Shown piece after piece: positions 26,069-35,046 of a DNA stretch of 64,000 nt. The stretch's first letter is position 1; each line of letters begins with the position of its first letter. Both the position numbers and the translations under genes were made by a program. Under the pieces are notes generated by a model that was given only the letters and a program-made list of their open reading frames with translations, did not search any database and was not told where the DNA came from. Source of the DNA: Corynebacterium sp. J010B-136 (GTDB lineage Bacteria > Actinomycetota > Actinomycetes > Mycobacteriales > Mycobacteriaceae); NCBI RefSeq assembly GCF_002967075.1, contig NZ_PUGE01000001.1, forward strand, positions 620,001-684,000, read 5' to 3'.

Positions 26069-26107
26069 AAAGGCGGGCACCAGATTTTCCCTCTGGCGCC
26101 CGCCTTT
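26069..26107. terminator. Bidirectional terminator between ponA and yqeY
   Basis: AAAGGCGGGC then CCAGA (26069-26084) pairs with TCTGG then GCCCGCCTTT (26092-26107), with one bulge on each side. The flanking genes converge. Confidence 0.88.
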
Positions 26108-26118
26108 ATCTCAACCCG

Positions 26119-26571
26119 CTAGCTGCTCAGCTTGGCCTTAACTGCGTCGGAGAGGCGTTTGCCGTCTACAGCTCCAGCAGCCTTTTCGGTAGCAATCTTC
26201 ATGACCTGGCCCATCTGTGCCATGGAGTCGGCGCCTACTTCGGCGATCGCGTCATCGACAAGCTTTTCTAGCTCAGCATCATCGAGCTGCGCTGGCTGGT
26301 ATGCCTCGAAATAAGGCACCTCAGCCAGCTCTGCCTCAGCCAGTTCAGGGCGGCCGTTATCCGCATACATCTGTGCGGATTCACGGCGCTTTTTGATCTC
26401 ACGCGCGATGACTTTCAAAACGTCTTCATCGGTGATTTCGTGACGAGCACCAGTGGTTTCTTCTGCCTGGATAGCGGCAAGAAGCGCACGGATTGCGCCG
26501 GTGCGTTCTTTTTCTTTTGCCTTCATGGAGGTCTTAAGGTCTGCGCGAATGGTTTCTTTTAACTGACTCAT
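26119..26571 (-). CDS. GatB/YqeY domain protein
   Basis: A 150-residue protein of the YqeY family, related to the C-terminal tail domain of GatB that binds tRNA. It is almost wholly alpha-helical; typical segments are MKAKEKERTGAIRALLAAI near residue 16 and the VLKVIAREIKKRRESA helix near 50, then the late MGQVMKIATEKAAGAVDG. The function of free-standing YqeY proteins is not settled. The start ATG at 26571 has AGGAAACT upstream. It is divergent from the metallophosphoesterase gene. Confidence 0.9.
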   Translation of the reverse strand: MSQLKETIRADLKTSMKAKEKERTGAIRALLAAIQAEETTGARHEITDEDVLKVIAREIKKRRESAQMYADNGRPELAEAELAEVPYFEAYQPAQLDDAELEKLVDDAIAEVGADSMAQMGQVMKIATEKAAGAVDGKRLSDAVKAKLSS

Positions 26572-26603
26572 AGTTTCCTAATTTACCCCTGTAGGCTGGT
26601 TAC

Positions 26604-27500
26604 GTGAAGAAAATAGTGCCATTACTCCTAACTCCAGCTCTCGCAGGCCTTGCAACGGCCGCGTGGGGCTACTCTGAATTGACCAAATTCGAGCTCAAGG
26701 AAGTAACCGTGCCGCTGCTAAAACCAGGCACTTTGCGCGGTGACAAGGAATTTAAGATTCTGCACATCTCCGACCTGCACATGATTCCAGGGCAAGAGGA
26801 AAAAATTGAGTGGGTTTCCGCACTTTCTGAACTTGAACCGGATTTGGTGGTCAATACCGGCGATAATCTCTCCGATGTAGCCGGTGTTCCCGATGTCCTG
26901 CGAGCTGTTGGCCCCTTAATGAAATACCCGGGCCTTTTTGTCTTTGGCACCAATGATTATTGGGCTCCGCGGCCGGTCAACCCGTTCAAATACTTGTGGG
27001 GCGCCAAGCGCGAACCGTCTTATGTCGATTTGCCCTGGCGCGGCATGCGCGCGGCTTTCATGGAGCATGGCTGGCACGATGCCACCCAAGCCCGCCATGA
27101 ATTCCAGGTCGGCAATGTGCGGCTAGCTGTCGCTGGCGTGGATGACCCGCATCATGATTTGGATGACTACGCCGATATCGCCGGTGCACCGAACCAGGAC
27201 GCTGACCTTGCTCTCGCATTGCTGCACAGCCCCGAGCCCCGCGTGCTAGAAAAGTTTGCTGCTGATGGTTACAAGCTCTCACTTTCTGGCCATACCCACG
27301 GCGGCCAAATCTGCCTGCCTGGCTCCCGCGCGCTGGTGACCAACTCAGGCATCGACCGCAAGCGCGTCCAAGGCCTGCACGACTTTGGCCCGATGAAGAT
27401 GCACGTCTCCAATGGCCTAGGCACCTCTAAGTTTGCGCCGGTGCGCATTTTCTGCCGCCCTTCGGCAACACTGCTGCGCATCACCGAAAAAGCCCAGTAG
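26604..27500 (+). CDS. Membrane-linked metallophosphoesterase
   Basis: A 298-residue calcineurin-like phosphoesterase. An N-terminal hydrophobic segment (residues 5-22) may anchor it. Metal ligands follow the family order: HISDLHM (about 50), GDNLSD (about 93), GTNDYW (in place of the usual GNHD, about 119), HSPEP (about 211) and SGHTHGGQ (about 228). The asparagine-histidine pair of the third motif is changed to asparagine-aspartate, seen in this YkuE-like group. The start GTG at 26604 lies 6 nt after TAGGCT, fitting a leaderless mRNA. Rv3683 occupies the same position in M. tuberculosis. The substrate is unknown. Confidence 0.88.
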   Translation: MKKIVPLLLTPALAGLATAAWGYSELTKFELKEVTVPLLKPGTLRGDKEFKILHISDLHMIPGQEEKIEWVSALSELEPDLVVNTGDNLSDVAGVPDVLRAVGPLMKYPGLFVFGTNDYWAPRPVNPFKYLWGAKREPSYVDLPWRGMRAAFMEHGWHDATQARHEFQVGNVRLAVAGVDDPHHDLDDYADIAGAPNQDADLALALLHSPEPRVLEKFAADGYKLSLSGHTHGGQICLPGSRALVTNSGIDRKRVQGLHDFGPMKMHVSNGLGTSKFAPVRIFCRPSATLLRITEKAQ

Positions 27501-27514
27501 CTAAGAATAGTTCA

Positions 27515-27544
27515 CCCCCAAATTCGTGATTCCTGATTTGGGGG
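27515..27544 (+). terminator. Intrinsic terminator-like hairpin
   Basis: CCCCCAAAT (27515-27523) pairs with ATTTGGGGG (27536-27544). It lies just after the metallophosphoesterase stop; no long T-run follows. Confidence 0.6.
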
Positions 27545-27597
27545 CGCACCCCACCCCGGCGTTATAATTTCTTCGTACCGCACAAGATTGCGATATT

Positions 27598-27674
27598 CGG
27601 GATATGGCGCAGGTTGGTAGCGCGCGTCGTTCGGGACGACGAGGTCGCAGGTTCAAATCCTGTTATCCCGACCA
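27598..27674 (+). tRNA. tRNA-Pro (anticodon CGG)
   Basis: A 77-nt cloverleaf: acceptor CGGGATA/TATCCCG, D stem GCGC/GCGC, anticodon stem CGTCG/CGACG with loop TTCGGGA (anticodon CGG), T stem GCAGG/CCTGT with TTCAAAT loop, and an encoded CCA end. A TATAAT box lies at 27563-27568. A small TAGCG/CGCTA hairpin in a T-rich tract follows. Confidence 0.96.
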
Positions 27675-27719
27675 AATTCTTTTCTAGCGCTTTCTCGCTA
27701 ACCTTCTCCTCTTTTCTCG

Positions 27720-28898
27720 CTAATCCGTTGCCTTTAGCGCCGGATTAGCCCACAGCGGATACACTCCGGTCAATCGCGCAGCATCGCGAGTTACCGCTGG
27801 TGAAGCCAAACTAATATTTAATTTCCCTGTCGCCCGGCGCGCACGGATCGTCGATACGGCTTCACGTAAACCTTCTCTATCGATGACAAACGCCTCACCA
27901 GCGAGAACCAAGGATGCTGGATCAACAATGTCTAAGACCAAGGTGATGGCATCGACTAAGAGCTTATTACGGGCATCGACAAGCTGCCTTGCGGTGGCAT
28001 TGGTGCTGGATATCTGCACTAAGTCGCGATAGGAAGGTACTTTTATTCCGGCCTTTTGAGCAGCAGCGACCGCAGCTTGCCCGCTCAGCGGGTGCAGCCC
28101 ATCGTGCTCTAATCCGCTGCCGCGCGCTAAGTCATGAAAGGCAGTCGTCGTCGCACCAGAATGCGGGCGATGCACCGCCCCGTTGACAATCCACGCATGG
28201 TTGACCACCTCACGCGCATAAAAATACAGCGTGGAACCAGGGTCCTTATCACTTAAAGGCGCGCTGAGAAGTTCTTGCGCAGCCATCGCTGCCGCACCGG
28301 ATCCCACGTGAATGTCATAGCCCAACCGCAGGCTCAACTCTTTGGCGATATCGACCCCTTCCCAGCCATACTCACGGGAAGTCACCGTTCCCGCGTGATC
28401 AATATTCGCTGATACTGCCACCCCAACACACGTTGGCGACGGCAAATCGGAGCCCAATTCCCGCACGTGGTGCGCAATATAGTCCAGCGCCTGAGTGTGC
28501 GAGATATCCGCGGTAGCCAAAGGAATGTCTTGCTGTCGAATCAAACGTCCAGCACCATCGGCGATAGTTAACACCGAGGTGTGGACACCAATATGAATCC
28601 CCCACGTCACGATGTGCCGGCCATCTAAGCCCAAGGTTGTCTCCGGCCGTCCCACGCGTTGCTCATCGTGGGAGACTTCACGCTCTTCCACCAGGCCAGC
28701 ATCAATCAGCGCGCGGACATGCCGCGTCACGCTCGGCTGCGACATGCCTAAGGTCTCCCGCAGCATTCCGCGGGTAGGCAGCTCCAACGTGCGCACCTGA
28801 TGCAACACGCGAGCGTGCACATTGGTGGGCAACTGAAAATGCAGTGCCCCCAAAGCGCTCGGCGGCTTCTTCGCTACTCTTTCCTGGACAACGGTCAT
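27720..28898 (-). CDS. ssuR: ROK-family transcription regulator of the sulfonate genes (SsuR-like)
   Basis: A 392-residue regulator: winged helix-turn-helix at about residues 30-85 (RGMLRETLGMSQPSVTRHVRALIDAGLV) and a ROK domain after residue 95. The sugar-kinase ATP motif and the ROK zinc cysteines are not preserved, so it is a pure regulator. It is divergent from ssuD, and C. glutamicum has a ROK activator (SsuR) of its sulfonate genes. A TATTGT box ends 7 nt before ATG 28898, and an inverted repeat (28910-28925) overlaps it, suggesting autoregulation. Another C. glutamicum ROK regulator (CysR) also controls sulfur genes, so the name is tentative. Confidence 0.8.
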   Translation of the reverse strand: MTVVQERVAKKPPSALGALHFQLPTNVHARVLHQVRTLELPTRGMLRETLGMSQPSVTRHVRALIDAGLVEEREVSHDEQRVGRPETTLGLDGRHIVTWGIHIGVHTSVLTIADGAGRLIRQQDIPLATADISHTQALDYIAHHVRELGSDLPSPTCVGVAVSANIDHAGTVTSREYGWEGVDIAKELSLRLGYDIHVGSGAAAMAAQELLSAPLSDKDPGSTLYFYAREVVNHAWIVNGAVHRPHSGATTTAFHDLARGSGLEHDGLHPLSGQAAVAAAQKAGIKVPSYRDLVQISSTNATARQLVDARNKLLVDAITLVLDIVDPASLVLAGEAFVIDREGLREAVSTIRARRATGKLNISLASPAVTRDAARLTGVYPLWANPALKATD

Positions 28899-28909
28899 GG
28901 CTCAAACAA

Positions 28910-28925
28910 TAGACCCAGTTGTCTA
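28910..28925. promoter_or_regulatory. Operator-like site 1 (ssuR side)
   Basis: TAGAC-CCAGTT-GTCTA, a perfect 5-bp inverted repeat with a 6-nt spacer. It overlaps the predicted -10 box of the regulator gene (28906-28911, minus strand). Confidence 0.55.
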
Positions 28926-28986
28926 TCATTTTCCCACCAAGCCCAAAGAAAGTTTCCACTACATATAATATTACCAGCTAGATAGA

Positions 28987-29002
28987 TATACAGATCGGTC
29001 TA
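28987..29002. promoter_or_regulatory. Operator-like site 2 (middle)
   Basis: TATAC-AGATCG-GTCTA, same spacing as site 1 with one mismatch in the left arm. It is 127 to 112 bp before the ssuD start. Confidence 0.4.
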
Positions 29003-29083
29003 GTGGCGGTGAATAAATCCCCACAAAACTCCAGGAGCCTCTCCCGGACGAGTTTGATTCAGGACGGATTAAATCCTAGCGGG

Positions 29084-29099
29084 CAGACTGCATGGTCTG
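29084..29099. promoter_or_regulatory. Operator-like site 3 (ssuD side)
   Basis: CAGAC-TGCATG-GTCTG, perfect 5-bp arms and again a 6-nt spacer, just upstream of a TATGTT box (29102-29107) and the ssuD start. Confidence 0.5.
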
Positions 29100-29113
29100 T
29101 TTATGTTCTTGCC

Positions 29114-30298
29114 ATGACATTGACATTTCACTGGTTCCTTCCCACATCCGGAGACTCACGAGGCATCGTTGGCGGCGGCCACGGTTCAGCCATTCACGCC
29201 GGATCCCGCACGCTTGATCTTCGCTACCTCAAGCAGCTGGCCTTAGCTGCTGAAACCAATGGCTTCGAATCGGTCCTCACTCCCACCGGCGCGTGGTGCG
29301 AGGACGCTTGGCTTACCGATGCCGCGCTCATCGATGCCACCGAACGCCTGAAATTCCTCGTCGCCTTGCGCCCAGGGCTTGTCTCTCCCACCTTGTCCGC
29401 ACAGATGGCCGCTACTTTCCAGCGTCACTCCGAAGGTCGCCTGCTTATCAACGTGGTCACCGGTGGTGAGGACCGCGAGCAGCGCGCATACGGGGATTCA
29501 TTGGACAAAGCCGAGCGCTACGAACGCTGTGGAGAGTTCCTCGATATCGTGGGCAGACTATGGCGCGGTGAGACCGTCACCCATCATGGCAAGCACCTGC
29601 AGGTTGATAACGCGGTTCTGAATAATCCGCCGGAGGTTATCCCGCCCATCTACTTCGGTGGTTCTTCCCAACCGGCGGGCGATGTTGCCGCACGCTACTC
29701 CGATACCTATTTGACCTGGGGTGAACCACCCACAGCGGTGGAAGAAAAGCTGGATTGGATAAATACACTGGCCAGCGAGCACGACCGCCGCCCCGAGCAT
29801 GGCATCCGTTTCCACGTCATCGCACGCGATACCTCTGCTGAAGCTTGGGCAGTAGCAGAAAAGCTTCTCGATGGCATCACGCCCGCAAAAGTCGACGCTG
29901 CCCAAGCCGGTCTCGCCTCATCTCAATCCGAGGGGCAGCGCCGGATGTCTGCTCTCCACGGTCGCGGCACAGACTTTACCAAAGACACCACCGCACGTGA
30001 CTTGGAAATCTACCCCAACCTTTGGGCTGGTGTCGGCCTTATCCGCGGTGGTGCGGGCACTGCCTTAGTCGGCTCCTACTCCGAAGTTGCTGACCGCATC
30101 ATCGAATACTCCAACCTTGGCCTCTCGCACTTCATTTTCTCTGGCTACCCAGATTTGGAAGAAGCTTTCCACTTCGGGGAAGGCGTTGTTCCTCACCTGC
30201 TAGCCCGCGGGATTGACGTTAAAAATCACTCCCGTCCAGAAACAACGTCCACTACTGACGCCACTCCGTTTATCCCGCAGACCCTCGCCGTCCGCTAG
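29114..30298 (+). CDS. ssuD: FMNH2-dependent alkanesulfonate monooxygenase
   Basis: A 394-residue bacterial luciferase-like (LLM) monooxygenase. It cleaves alkanesulfonates to aldehyde and sulfite with FMNH2 and oxygen. The SsuD start FHWFLPTSGDSRGIVGGGHG is intact, as are LVALRPGLVSPTLSAQMAATFQR and VTGGEDREQRAYGD. I choose the ATG at 29114; a longer frame from GTG 29003 adds 37 residues unlike the family. There is no ribosome site, but TATGTT ends 6 nt before the ATG. It is the first gene of ssuD-ssuC-ssuB-ssuA and a flavin reductase. Confidence 0.92.
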   Translation: MTLTFHWFLPTSGDSRGIVGGGHGSAIHAGSRTLDLRYLKQLALAAETNGFESVLTPTGAWCEDAWLTDAALIDATERLKFLVALRPGLVSPTLSAQMAATFQRHSEGRLLINVVTGGEDREQRAYGDSLDKAERYERCGEFLDIVGRLWRGETVTHHGKHLQVDNAVLNNPPEVIPPIYFGGSSQPAGDVAARYSDTYLTWGEPPTAVEEKLDWINTLASEHDRRPEHGIRFHVIARDTSAEAWAVAEKLLDGITPAKVDAAQAGLASSQSEGQRRMSALHGRGTDFTKDTTARDLEIYPNLWAGVGLIRGGAGTALVGSYSEVADRIIEYSNLGLSHFIFSGYPDLEEAFHFGEGVVPHLLARGIDVKNHSRPETTSTTDATPFIPQTLAVR

Positions 30299-30325
30299 CA
30301 AACTTCACGATCGAATGGATAACCA

Positions 30326-31135
30326 ATGACAACTTCAACTGACTCCGTCACCCGCACTCGAGTTCCTAGATTTCCGCAAGTGCCCACAATCCCAAAGGCT
30401 TCGATCCGGGTTCTCTCCCCGCTCATCGCTGTGTTAGCATGGCAGCTGCTGAGCGTACTGGGACTTATTCCAGAAAGAATCCTTCCTGCTCCCACCACAA
30501 TTCTTGCCGCCGGCTGGGAAGTCTTAACTGATGGCACGCTCGCCATCGCCCTGGCCACTTCTACTCAACGTGTGATCACTGGCTTTCTCATCGGCGCCAT
30601 CGCCGGAATTGGGCTTGGCCTACTCGTCGGCGTCTCTTCTTTCTTCGACGCTGCTCTAGATCCCCTGCTCCAAGCAGTCCGCGCGCTTCCCCACTTAGGC
30701 CTGGTTCCGCTCTTTATCATCTGGTTCGGCATCGGTGAGCTGCCCAAGGTCCTTCTCATCGCACTCGGCGTGCTCTTCCCGCTGTATCTCAACACCGCAT
30801 CGGGTTTCCGCCAGGCCGACTCGAAACTACTAGAAACTGCCCGCGTCTTGGGCTTTAGCTTCAGTCAACGTCTCCGCACAGTCATTCTGCCAAGTGCTGC
30901 ACCAGCACTTTTCGTTGGACTTCGCCAGGCATCAGCTTCCGCATGGCTGACCTTGATTGTCGCTGAACAAGTCAATGCCAACCAGGGCTTGGGTTTCATG
31001 ATCAACAACGCCCGCGATTTCTACCGCACCGACGTCGTCATCTTCGGGCTCATCATCTACGCCACCCTAGGTCTTCTCACGGACGCTCTTATCCGCCGTT
31101 GGGAAAAGCACGTCTTCCGCTACCGAATCCACTAA
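30326..31135 (+). CDS. ssuC: Sulfonate ABC transporter permease
   Basis: A 269-residue inner-membrane permease of the taurine/nitrate/sulfonate type. About six helices are visible, with the family stretch LPAPTTILAAGWEVLTDGTL near residue 52 and the EAA loop ETARVLGFSFSQRLRTVILPSAAPALFVGLRQA near 172-205. It forms the channel for sulfonate import with SsuB as ATPase and SsuA as binding protein. ATG at 30326 lies 27 nt after ssuD; the ribosome site is weak (GGATAA). Confidence 0.92.
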   Translation: MTTSTDSVTRTRVPRFPQVPTIPKASIRVLSPLIAVLAWQLLSVLGLIPERILPAPTTILAAGWEVLTDGTLAIALATSTQRVITGFLIGAIAGIGLGLLVGVSSFFDAALDPLLQAVRALPHLGLVPLFIIWFGIGELPKVLLIALGVLFPLYLNTASGFRQADSKLLETARVLGFSFSQRLRTVILPSAAPALFVGLRQASASAWLTLIVAEQVNANQGLGFMINNARDFYRTDVVIFGLIIYATLGLLTDALIRRWEKHVFRYRIH

Positions 31136-31174
31136 ATACCCACAAAGCAACTCCATCCAGAAAAGGAGAACATC

Positions 31175-31939
31175 ATGACCACTCAGTTACAACAACCCAT
31201 CAAAACTGCAACCACTGCACTCGAAGAAACACCGCGAGCTGCCACAGTGCACGGATTGAGCAAGTCCTTCGGAAGCCGCGAGGTCCTGACAGATATCAAT
31301 CTCTCCATCGATAAGGGCGAGGTCGTAGCACTTATTGGCCGCTCTGGTTCCGGTAAGTCCACGATATTGAAGATTCTCGCGGGCCTTATCCCCGAGCACT
31401 CCGGCTCGGTGGAGGTCGCAGGCTATCCAGCCGTAGCGTTCCAAGAACCCCGCCTGTTCCCCTGGCTTTCTGTCATAGACAATGTCACGGCAGGACTCAA
31501 CCGGACAGCAATTTCCAAACAGCAAGCACGCGATGAGGCCGCAGCCCTGCTCAAAGAAGTTGGGCTGGAAGACTTCGAGTCCGCCTGGCCAGAGACGCTA
31601 AGCGGCGGGCAATCGCAACGGGTGTCTTTAGCACGGGCATTAATTAGCAACCCGGAATTGCTGTTGCTGGATGAGCCCTTTGGTGCGCTCGATGCTCTCA
31701 CTCGCATCACTGCCCAGCAACTGCTACTCAACACCGCAGCATCGCGCAATTTCGGTGTCTTACTTGTCACCCACGATGTCGCCGAAGCCGTTGCTCTGGC
31801 CGACCGCGTGATTTTGCTCGAAGACGGACGTATCTCCGCTGAAATCAACATCGAGCTGCCCACCCCACGCGAACGCAACAATCCACAATTTGCCCACTAC
31901 ACCGCTGAACTCCTCCGTCTTTTGAAGGTCACCTCATGA
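31175..31939 (+). CDS. ssuB: Sulfonate ABC transporter ATPase
   Basis: A 254-residue ABC ATPase. Walker A GRSGSGKST near residue 54-62, Q-loop FQEPRLFPW, signature LSGGQSQR near 145, Walker B LLLLDEPFGALDALTR and the H-loop VTHDVAEAV are all present. It follows AAAAGGAGAACATC, the strongest ribosome site of the operon. Its last four bases overlap the start of ssuA (ATGA). Confidence 0.93.
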   Translation: MTTQLQQPIKTATTALEETPRAATVHGLSKSFGSREVLTDINLSIDKGEVVALIGRSGSGKSTILKILAGLIPEHSGSVEVAGYPAVAFQEPRLFPWLSVIDNVTAGLNRTAISKQQARDEAAALLKEVGLEDFESAWPETLSGGQSQRVSLARALISNPELLLLDEPFGALDALTRITAQQLLLNTAASRNFGVLLVTHDVAEAVALADRVILLEDGRISAEINIELPTPRERNNPQFAHYTAELLRLLKVTS

Positions 31940-32889
31940 ACAAGATTTATAAACCACTATCCGTAACCGCTATCGCAGGGCTTATCGCAACGTCGTTGGT
32001 TGCGTGCTCACCTGCCGGGGGTTCTACCTCTGACGCAGAAAACATCACGCTGCAGGTCGGCGACCAAATCGCCGGCACGGAGAAAATTCTTTCCGCCGCA
32101 GGCGAATTGGATGACCTGCCTTATGACATCACGTGGTCTACATTCACCTCTGGCCCACCGCAGATTGAAGCACTGAACGCTGGCCAGATTGATTTCGCAG
32201 TCACGGGTAATACGCCGCCGATTGTTGGCGGGCTGACCAAAACCAAGGTGGTTTCGGCCTATTCCAATGAGGCTAAAGGCGATGCCATCCTTATCCCTCA
32301 AGATTCAGATATTTCTTCCGTGCAGGATTTGAAGGGCAAAAGTGTTGCGGTCGCGCGTGGCTCCAGTGCGCATGGCCACTTGGTCTTGCAGCTAGAGAAA
32401 GCCGGGGTGGATGTCTCAGACGTTGATATCAACTTCCTGCAGCCCGCGGATTCGAAGAGTGCTTTCGAGTCCGGCCAGGTGGATGCCTGGGCGGTGTGGG
32501 ATCCGTACACCGCCATCGCAGAAGTCGGCGGGGCTGTGCCGCTGGTTACCGCCGAAGGGGTGTCCAATGGTTACGGCTTTGGTATCGCAAGTGACGCCGC
32601 GCTTGCCGATGACCCCCGCGCCGAAGCCATCGATGACCTACTTGAGCGCATCGAGCGTGCTTATCAGTGGACAAAAGACAACCCGGAGGAATGGGAGAAG
32701 ATTTTCGCGCAGGAAACCGGCACGGATGCAGAAGCCGCGAAGATTAATACCCGCAGCACACGCCTGCAAATCCCGCTCGACCAAACAGTAATCGACTCTC
32801 AAAATGACCTCATCGGCGCATTTGAGCGCGCTGAAGTCCTCCCCGAAAGCTTCAATTTCGCAGACCAGATTGATGCCCGCTTCGAATAA
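31936..32889 (+). CDS. ssuA: Sulfonate ABC transporter substrate-binding lipoprotein
   Basis: A 317-residue aliphatic sulfonate binding protein of the SsuA/TauA (periplasmic binding type 2) fold. The lipobox LVAC near residue 21-24 predicts lipid anchoring outside the membrane. Typical segments are TSGPPQIEALNAGQIDFAVTGNTPP (about residues 71-95), KGKSVAVARGSSAHGHL and DAWAVWDPYTA. The start ATG at 31936 overlaps ssuB, so translation is coupled. Confidence 0.92.
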   Translation: MNKIYKPLSVTAIAGLIATSLVACSPAGGSTSDAENITLQVGDQIAGTEKILSAAGELDDLPYDITWSTFTSGPPQIEALNAGQIDFAVTGNTPPIVGGLTKTKVVSAYSNEAKGDAILIPQDSDISSVQDLKGKSVAVARGSSAHGHLVLQLEKAGVDVSDVDINFLQPADSKSAFESGQVDAWAVWDPYTAIAEVGGAVPLVTAEGVSNGYGFGIASDAALADDPRAEAIDDLLERIERAYQWTKDNPEEWEKIFAQETGTDAEAAKINTRSTRLQIPLDQTVIDSQNDLIGAFERAEVLPESFNFADQIDARFE

Positions 32890-32905
32890 CACCTAAGGAA
32901 GTATC

Positions 32906-33385
32906 ATGTCTACCACTTTTTCACCCATCGCACTTCGCCCAGTTCTAGCGCAGGCTCCAACCCCCATCACCGCGGTTGCAGGGCTTGTCGATGCCCAACC
33001 GACCTCCATGATCGTTGCCTCCTTCATCGGGCTTAGCCTCGATCCCCCGCTGGTCGGCGTGTCCATTCAGGACACTTCCACCACGTGGCCGCGCCTGCGC
33101 GAGGCTGGTTCCATCGGGATTTCTGCTCTCGCGGCTGAGCATGCTGGCATTATCCGTCAGCTCGCCGGCCCGGCTGATAAACGTTTCGACGGTGTTTCGT
33201 GGACAGCGGACGGCACCGCCGTGCTTATCGATGGCTCCACCGCCACCTTCACCACTCGCCTGGTCGAGGAAATCACCACCGGCGACCACACCCTCGCCGT
33301 GCTCGAAGTCCTCGACGCTGCCAGCTACGCCGAACAAACGCCACTGGTCTTTCACAATTCCGAATTTAGACCAGCATTCCGGTAA
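32906..33385 (+). CDS. Flavin reductase, FMNH2 supplier for SsuD
   Basis: A 159-residue flavin reductase-like (split barrel) protein. The FMN-binding pattern is seen in AVAGLVDAQPTSMIVASFIGLSLDPPLVGVSIQ (about residues 23-56) and in the GISALAAEH and KRFDGVSW segments. It sits 17 nt after ssuA in the same direction, so it probably delivers reduced FMN to SsuD; C. glutamicum also encodes such a reductase (SsuI) with its sulfonate genes. It differs from the NADPH-FMN reductase SsuE of E. coli. The last 20 bp overlap the convergent citrate transporter gene, and no terminator is visible between them. Confidence 0.87.
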   Translation: MSTTFSPIALRPVLAQAPTPITAVAGLVDAQPTSMIVASFIGLSLDPPLVGVSIQDTSTTWPRLREAGSIGISALAAEHAGIIRQLAGPADKRFDGVSWTADGTAVLIDGSTATFTTRLVEEITTGDHTLAVLEVLDAASYAEQTPLVFHNSEFRPAFR

Positions 33386-34742
33386 AGAATGCCACCAGCA
33401 CCATCGCTACCGACAGTACCCACGCAATTGGGAAAGCGAGCTTGAGATATTTGCCCATCTGAGCGCCGGCCAGTCCAAGCGCGAGCCACAGTGCTGGGGA
33501 GAACGGCGAGACGAAGGTGCCGATGACGTTGCCGATAATCAGTGCTGCAGCAGCACCGAGGCCGGTGACATCATAAGCTGCCACGGTTTCTTGCACAATC
33601 GGCAACACCGAGAAGTAGTAAGCGTCAGTTGAGGTCAATAGGTCTAGTGGAACACCGAGCAGCCCAACGATGACGTGTAGGTAAGGTCCCACGGCAGCCG
33701 GCAAAATGGAAACCAACATGAGTGCGATTTCTTCCAGCATGCCCGATTCATTGAGCACGCCCAAGAACATTGCGGCCGCCAAGATAACACCAGCCATGGA
33801 CAATGCATTCGGCGCGTGACGTTTGAGGGCTTCAGACTGATCGCCGGCAGATTTGAAGTTAACGACTAAGGCAATCGTTGTCGCGATGAGGAAGGCAGGT
33901 GCTGGTGGCAACAGACCGGAGAGCAAGCTCACCAGCACGGCAAGCGCCACCACGATGTTGATAATGGTGATAACGCGGCCCTTGCGGAAGTGGTAGCCGT
34001 CTTCCTCTTGCATCTTTTCCTGGCGTGCTTGGAAATCAGCAGCCAACGATGCGACGTCAACTTCGGTGGTGCCTTGGAATTCACCAGATGCTTGAAGCTT
34101 TGCGATGCGACGCTTTTCTGACCAGCCCAGTAGCGCCGCGATGCCGAGGACCAACACTGCTGCGACAGCTTGAATAGGGATGAGGTGCATCCAGATATCG
34201 TTCGGGTCTTGAGCAATAACCGTACCGGCACGCCCTAAAGGACCTGCCCACGGAACCATATTCATCACGGATGCGGCCATCGCCACGATGGTCAACAGCA
34301 CGTAGCGCGACATATTCATGGCTTTGTACAGCGGCAAGAGTGCTGGAATCGTCAGCAGGAACGTGGTGGAACCAGAACCATCGAGGTGTGCGACGATACC
34401 GATGGCAGCGGTACCTAAAGTCACCAGCATGACATTGCCGCGCGTGGCTACGATGAGGGATTTAATCACCGGAGTGAAAAGCCCGATATCTTGCAATATC
34501 CCAAAGAAGATGATGGCAAAGATGAACATCACCACGACGCTCATCACAGACCCAAGACCGCTTTCATAGAAGTCTGCAAGGTCCTCAAATCCATAACCCA
34601 AAAGGAAGACACCGATCGCAGGGACCAGCGTCATAGGAATAATCGGGTTGGCTTTTCCGCGGATTAAGATTCCGACGGTCACAGCGATAATCAAAAGACC
34701 CATGATGGTCAGACCCAAGGGCGTTTGCATATAAAATTCCAT
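33366..34742 (-). CDS. citH: CitMHS-family citrate transporter
   Basis: A 458-residue secondary transporter with about 11-12 predicted helices. The motif HLDGSGSTTFLLTIPALLPLYKAM near residue 119-142 is characteristic of the citrate-Me2+/H+ symporters (CitM/CitH). A hydrophilic cytoplasmic loop lies at about 218-255. C. glutamicum CitH takes up citrate with calcium or strontium. ATG at 34742 has no clear ribosome site; ATG at 34730 (MQTPLGL), with GGA upstream, is an equal candidate. A weak GlxR-like sequence (CGTGCATAGAGTCACA, 34809-34824) lies upstream. Confidence 0.87.
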   Translation of the reverse strand: MEFYMQTPLGLTIMGLLIIAVTVGILIRGKANPIIPMTLVPAIGVFLLGYGFEDLADFYESGLGSVMSVVVMFIFAIIFFGILQDIGLFTPVIKSLIVATRGNVMLVTLGTAAIGIVAHLDGSGSTTFLLTIPALLPLYKAMNMSRYVLLTIVAMAASVMNMVPWAGPLGRAGTVIAQDPNDIWMHLIPIQAVAAVLVLGIAALLGWSEKRRIAKLQASGEFQGTTEVDVASLAADFQARQEKMQEEDGYHFRKGRVITIINIVVALAVLVSLLSGLLPPAPAFLIATTIALVVNFKSAGDQSEALKRHAPNALSMAGVILAAAMFLGVLNESGMLEEIALMLVSILPAAVGPYLHVIVGLLGVPLDLLTSTDAYYFSVLPIVQETVAAYDVTGLGAAAALIIGNVIGTFVSPFSPALWLALGLAGAQMGKYLKLAFPIAWVLSVAMVLVAFFTGMLV

Positions 34743-35046
34743 TCACACTACTGGTACTATCACCGCGCTAACTTACGCACTGTGGGCGCAGAAATGAAAT
34801 ATTAAACCCGTGCATAGAGTCACAAATAACGCGGGCGTGTAGCACGCGCCCCGAGATTTGACAGTTTCGGTTATCTTTTAAACGTTTGAGTAAGAAAGCA
34901 AAACTGCTGTACATAAATAAGCATGCGGCCGCCATGCGCACATTTTCTGCACCGATTCAGTTCTGGAAGCCCTAGCCCTTTCGCCCCCGATTGTTAGCTT
35001 CCTTACAGCGAAGCTTCACTGCCCATCCTGATGAAAAACAAGGAAA

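Noticed and set aside
34809-34824. GlxR operator before citH
   Set aside because: Only 8 of 12 positions match and the left half is poor; mentioned in the citH entry but not claimed.
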